Source: Chitinophagales bacterium (GTDB lineage Bacteria; Bacteroidota; Bacteroidia; Chitinophagales; UBA8649). Taken from it: a DNA stretch of 64,000 nt. Location: positions 186,001 through 250,000 of the forward strand of contig JACJYS010000004.1 in NCBI GenBank assembly GCA_020635995.1, given 5' to 3'. A program made the position numbers and the translations under genes. Position 1 is the stretch's first letter, and every line of letters starts with the position of its first letter. Below are positions 60,770 through 64,000 of this stretch, one piece after another. The notes beneath the pieces were generated by a model. The model was not told the DNA's origin and did no database searches. It worked only from the letters and a program-made list of their open reading frames with translations.

Positions 60770-61483
60770 TTATTTAGGTTTTTTTACAAAACTTACAGTT
60801 TTAGTTTGGTTGCTTTTATTTATCAATTTTAAAAAATAAACACCATTAGGCAAATAGCTTACATCCACATATTGTGTAGGTTTTGTTCTTAAAATTTCTG
60901 TACCCGTAGAGCTAATAATTACCAATTCATTATAATCAAAATCGGTAGATATTTTTATACTTTGGCTTGCCGGGTTAGGCGAAACGGTTAAATAAGTATC
61001 GTCTTCCGTTATTTCATAAATGTTTGTGTTTTTATCTACATTAAATTTTGCTTCCGATAAGCCGGCACAAGTGCCACCCCAAGTGTCTAAAGCGGTTATT
61101 AATATATATCTTGCCTCTATTCCCGAAAGGTTTGGTCCATCTTCGCCTGTGTAGTTACTTGTTCCATTGGCTTCGCTTAGTTGAAATGTAGCAGCCTCTT
61201 GCCAAGTAATTCCGTCATTTGAATAATCAATTACTATATTTTTCATGCCGTTATTGGTTTGCCCACTTTGGTTAAAGTTCCAAAATGTGGTTTCTTTAAG
61301 TTGGTACATATAACCTAAATCGTACATTACCCAATGCGTGTTTCCTCTTGCTGTGTTTGGGTTTGTAGCTACATCGCACGAAAGCCAGCTATCCGTTATG
61401 TTTACCGAATGGGTGTCTTCATCGCAGTTTTGAGCAAAAACTACTGAAATAATAAGGCTGAATATGATTAATATTTTTTTCAT
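60770..61483 (-). CDS. Discoidin-like exported protein with T9SS sorting domain
   Basis: 237 residues. Signal peptide MKKILIIFSLIISVVFA. Residues ~20-150 look like a coagulation-factor 5/8 C (discoidin) domain: SWLSCDVATNPNTARGNTHW, VMYDLGYMYQLKETTFWNFN, IDYSNDGITWQEAATFQ and ARYILITALDTWGGTCAGLS. The tail from YLTVSPNPASQSIKISTDFD is a type A T9SS sorting domain. Likely surface-bound and carbohydrate-binding. Only 12 bases after the DUF1501 gene stop, so probably one unit with 61496-62914. Confidence 0.85.
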   Translation of the reverse strand: MKKILIIFSLIISVVFAQNCDEDTHSVNITDSWLSCDVATNPNTARGNTHWVMYDLGYMYQLKETTFWNFNQSGQTNNGMKNIVIDYSNDGITWQEAATFQLSEANGTSNYTGEDGPNLSGIEARYILITALDTWGGTCAGLSEAKFNVDKNTNIYEITEDDTYLTVSPNPASQSIKISTDFDYNELVIISSTGTEILRTKPTQYVDVSYLPNGVYFLKLINKSNQTKTVSFVKKPK

Positions 61484-61495
61484 GTCATTTTAATT

Positions 61496-62914
61496 TTAAC
61501 TCATAAAACCTATTGGCGGAACACCACTAAGCGGGTTGTAAAAATTGGTAATATTGGGCAATACATAAGCTATATCTCCGGCACTTACGCCAAACCATTG
61601 TGCTAATTCGGCAAAATATTCGTCTGTAGATAAAGAAGGCAACATAATAGCTCCTCCTACATCATCATTGCTACCTATTATTAAAGAAGGATAGTTGCCA
61701 TAAACAGCCCCACCGTTTACGCTTCCTCCCATTACTATAGCATTTCCTCCCCAGGCATGGTCTGTTCCATTTCCATTAGAGGTTAAGGTACGTGCAAAAT
61801 CGGAGATGGTAAATAAAGTAACATCTCCATCTACACCTAATTCTACCAAAGCACTGTTTAACTCTCCAATAGCTTTGCTAACTACTCCCAGCATTTCCAT
61901 TTGATTGTCTAATATTTCATCATGATGATCCCAGCCACCATAGTTTACAAAAAATGTTTGTTGGGTTACGCCTAAAGCATTTCTTACAGAAATAGTTTTA
62001 GCTATTAATTCCATATCTTGCGATAAACGTGAAGACGAAAAATTAGTACTTAAAGATGCAGCTCCGCTTAAAGCATTTTGAAACAGTACGTGATTATCTC
62101 TGGCATCTACAATTTTTTGAGCATAGGTTTTCTTATAAATATCTTGATATTGGTATTCCAACAAACTTTCAGCTCCTGTTAGCAAAGCTTGATTGAGCAT
62201 AGGAGAGCCTCCAGCAAAAGTAACGCCTACGCTTCCTCCTGCTGATGACCTTATATTGTACTCGGCAGTAGAATTCCCTACTTGGAAAGTATTAGTGCCT
62301 GAAAGAGATATGCTCATAGATAAATTTGGGTTGCCACTTCCTGCCTGCAAAATATCGGCTATTCTACCGCCCCAGCCTTTGTTTGTTCTGTATTGTGGTA
62401 TTGAAGTTTGCCAGTGCTGTATTTGGTCGGAGTGAGAGAGTAAACCTAAAGGAAGCCTAACGCCACCGTTAATATATTGACTTTTTGTAGTAGGTTCTAC
62501 AAGCGTACCCACATTAGATACAAAGGCTAATTTGCCATTGTTAAATAAGTTTTGTACTTCGGGCATTGCAGGATGTACGCCAAACTGTTTTCCATTGCTA
62601 TCGGTAAAATTTAAAGGTAATAAATCGCCTTGAGCCAAGGCCAAATTAGACCTTGTGGTGGCGTAATTGTTATAAAAACTGCCGTTTCTTGGCACCAGCA
62701 TATTAAAACTGTCATTTCCTCCCGATAAAAGCAAACATATTAATGCTTTATAGTTGCTTTTAGGTTTAGGAGTAGGACTCATAGCTGCTAAAGAGTTTAT
62801 CATTCCTAAATTAAAAAATGTGTTTAATACGGTAGTTGTCCCAATAGCTGCACAAGATGCCGTTCCTAAAAACTTTCTGCGGCTTATTCCTTTTTTATGT
62901 TGATTTTTTCCCAT
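61496..62914 (-). CDS. DUF1501 protein with Tat signal peptide
   Basis: 472 residues. The twin-arginine signal GISRRKFLGTASCAAIG marks folded export. DUF1501 landmarks follow: LICLLLSGGNDSFNMLVPRN, LGLLSHSDQIQHWQTS, WGGRIADIL, and near the end TISDFARTLTSNGNGTDHAW, which carries the alkaline-phosphatase-superfamily-like DH residues. The family usually travels with DUF1800, as here, 5 bases after the DUF1800 stop. Function unknown; a periplasmic sulfatase/phosphatase-like role is sometimes suggested. Confidence 0.92.
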   Translation of the reverse strand: MGKNQHKKGISRRKFLGTASCAAIGTTTVLNTFFNLGMINSLAAMSPTPKPKSNYKALICLLLSGGNDSFNMLVPRNGSFYNNYATTRSNLALAQGDLLPLNFTDSNGKQFGVHPAMPEVQNLFNNGKLAFVSNVGTLVEPTTKSQYINGGVRLPLGLLSHSDQIQHWQTSIPQYRTNKGWGGRIADILQAGSGNPNLSMSISLSGTNTFQVGNSTAEYNIRSSAGGSVGVTFAGGSPMLNQALLTGAESLLEYQYQDIYKKTYAQKIVDARDNHVLFQNALSGAASLSTNFSSSRLSQDMELIAKTISVRNALGVTQQTFFVNYGGWDHHDEILDNQMEMLGVVSKAIGELNSALVELGVDGDVTLFTISDFARTLTSNGNGTDHAWGGNAIVMGGSVNGGAVYGNYPSLIIGSNDDVGGAIMLPSLSTDEYFAELAQWFGVSAGDIAYVLPNITNFYNPLSGVPPIGFMS

Positions 62915-62919
62915 TGTTG

Positions 62920-64000
62920 CTATTTTAAAATGTTATAATCTGGTGAAATAAATGCTAAAAATAAAGCAGCTTTAACTTTCTCATCAGGATTGTTAACTGA
63001 GTTAACGGCTTGTACAATACTTGCTTTTGTATCGTCAGAAAAAAGTCCTCCTGTTAAAATTAAATCTATTCTATCTACTAATTCTTCGGCATTGCTGGCT
63101 ATAGCTAATTCATCTGCTAAATCTAAATAAAAATAATCGGCAGGATCTAAGGTATTAATATCATAGCTTGGTCTTCCTATTATATTATCATCTGCATGTG
63201 TAGATATTTCGCCATAAAAACTATTAACAAACCAAACATAAGCTAAATTTATATAATTAATAGACGTGGCGGAAGTGTGTATTTGAAATTCGGGAGCTAC
63301 TAAATCAGCATCGGAAATAGGCCCGTTAGGACTGAAACTTGGTAAATAAAAATTAAAGACACTTGGAGAAGTTAAAACGCCTTGGCTTACCGCTTCGTCA
63401 AATAAATATCCCCAGTTCCACATTTTCCCCGATTGATTATAAACATTAAAGGCTCTTAATGCCTGTGTGTATTTTAATAATGGCTCTCTTAATTTACCTC
63501 CATAAGCATCATTTATCCAAGAGCAGTCTATAGCTTCTTCATCTGTTATAATGGCTTTAATAACAGCTTTCATATCTCCGCGTTCTCCCTGCCCATTATC
63601 GTTAAAAACAGCTGCAACTCTGGCTATATAAGCCGGTGTAGGGTTAGATTTTACTAATCTTTGTATGAGTTGTTTGCCTATAAAAGGCCCTACATTAGGG
63701 TGATTAAATAAGTTATCTACGGCTGCATTTATATCTTGCATAGTGCTTTGTCCGGCAGGAACTACTGTGCCGTTTAACAAATATTTGGCACCTGGCTCGT
63801 GCCACGCTTCAAATGCTTTCATGGGTTTCCACATGGTAACTGTAGAAGGCACATCATTAAAAGCTATACCCCAAGTAACGGGATAACCGCTATAATCTTG
63901 CCACGGCCAGTAGTAATTTTGTGGTCCCAAGCCCGTAAATATTTTGGCAAACTCTTTTATATCGTTATTATTATAAGTAGGAATAGCATTTCCGGCACTA
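62920..64000 (-). CDS. DUF1800 protein, N-terminus cut by window edge
   Basis: At least 360 codons are visible and the frame runs off the right edge. The most upstream part, AIPTYNNNDIKEFAKIFTGL, is the typical DUF1800 segment (Y-x-x-N-D-x-x-E-x-A-x-x-x-T-G), so the 336-codon frame that begins with TTG at 63930 is not the true start. NLFNHPNVGPFIGKQLIQRL and the ending ALFLAFISPDYNIL are also usual. DUF1800 is a partner of DUF1501. Function unknown. Confidence 0.88.
   Translation of the reverse strand, partial: SAGNAIPTYNNNDIKEFAKIFTGLGPQNYYWPWQDYSGYPVTWGIAFNDVPSTVTMWKPMKAFEAWHEPGAKYLLNGTVVPAGQSTMQDINAAVDNLFNHPNVGPFIGKQLIQRLVKSNPTPAYIARVAAVFNDNGQGERGDMKAVIKAIITDEEAIDCSWINDAYGGKLREPLLKYTQALRAFNVYNQSGKMWNWGYLFDEAVSQGVLTSPSVFNFYLPSFSPNGPISDADLVAPEFQIHTSATSINYINLAYVWFVNSFYGEISTHADDNIIGRPSYDINTLDPADYFYLDLADELAIASNAEELVDRIDLILTGGLFSDDTKASIVQAVNSVNNPDEKVKAALFLAFISPDYNILK

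Noticed and set aside
62920..63930. Complete 336-codon gene starting at a TTG
   Set aside because: The frame continues past the TTG to the window edge with DUF1800-type sequence, so the gene is partial.

Overview
The window is 64 kb of AT-rich chromosome from a member of the Bacteroidota. The signs are type IX secretion (T9SS) C-terminal sorting domains on several exported proteins (2766-4424, 4448-6085, 57789-58268, 60770-61483), PorT-like beta-barrels, the nusB / DUF1573 / yajC / coaE neighbourhood, and promoters of the TAnnTTTG type. I cannot name the genus. Both ends cut through genes: a helical-repeat protein on the left (1-1449) and a DUF1800 protein on the right (62920-64000).

Layout. 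1-6.1 kb: an unknown partial protein, a lipoprotein and two tandem ELWxxDGT-repeat T9SS cargo proteins. 6.2-14.6 kb: a YkuK-like RNase H fold protein, a leaderless NMT1-like binding protein, two exported proteins, an FMN glutamate-synthase-like enzyme, a rhodanese and an MsbA-type ABC exporter. 14.7-24.2 kb: leucine dehydrogenase, nusB-DUF1573-yajC-thioesterase-coaE, a sphingosine-phosphate-lyase-like PLP enzyme, a GH3-family enzyme, RseP and tRNA-Leu(CAA). 24.3-27.4 kb: a small accessory island holding a REP-associated transposase (RAYT), REP hairpins, two gene fragments, two small exported proteins and two 123-bp structured repeats. It is bracketed by a ~90-bp duplication of the 3' end of a TrmH-family gene. 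27.3-31.9 kb: that gene, mutS and sucC. 32-34.6 kb: a defence-type patch with a TIR-like (PF10137-type) protein, a C-terminal remnant of a cytosine-5 DNA methyltransferase and a DUF1016/YhcG-type nuclease; the last two are enclosed by a 65-bp direct repeat. 34.7-42.7 kb: beta-barrels, a methyltransferase, pyrE, a NUDIX hydrolase, a DUF4105/Lnb-like protein and a 3-hydroxyacyl-CoA dehydrogenase.

The most notable region is 43.4-48.2 kb. A full-length oxidosqualene cyclase is divergently paired with a eukaryote-type squalene synthase and a squalene epoxidase. Together they encode the route farnesyl-PP -> squalene -> 2,3-oxidosqualene -> cyclic triterpenol/protosterol. This route is rare in bacteria. 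The cyclase carries DCTA, not the DxDD motif of squalene-hopene cyclases. Its product-determining positions (Tyr393, His459, Ile463) match plant cycloartenol synthase rather than animal lanosterol synthase. An array of hairpins and repeats (42.9-43.3 kb) lies just downstream of the cyclase gene, and a flotillin-like FloA/NfeD pair lies 2.5 kb beyond the epoxidase.

48.2-64 kb: threonine aldolase, two ribosomal/transfer-RNA-type methyltransferases, a lipocalin-like lipoprotein, NfeD-FloA, bioA, thymidine kinase, bioB, an M42 peptidase, a UbiA-like membrane protein and a run of minus-strand exported proteins ending in a discoidin-like protein, DUF1501 (Tat-exported) and DUF1800.

All calls come from reading the sequence and translations. 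No database search was possible.
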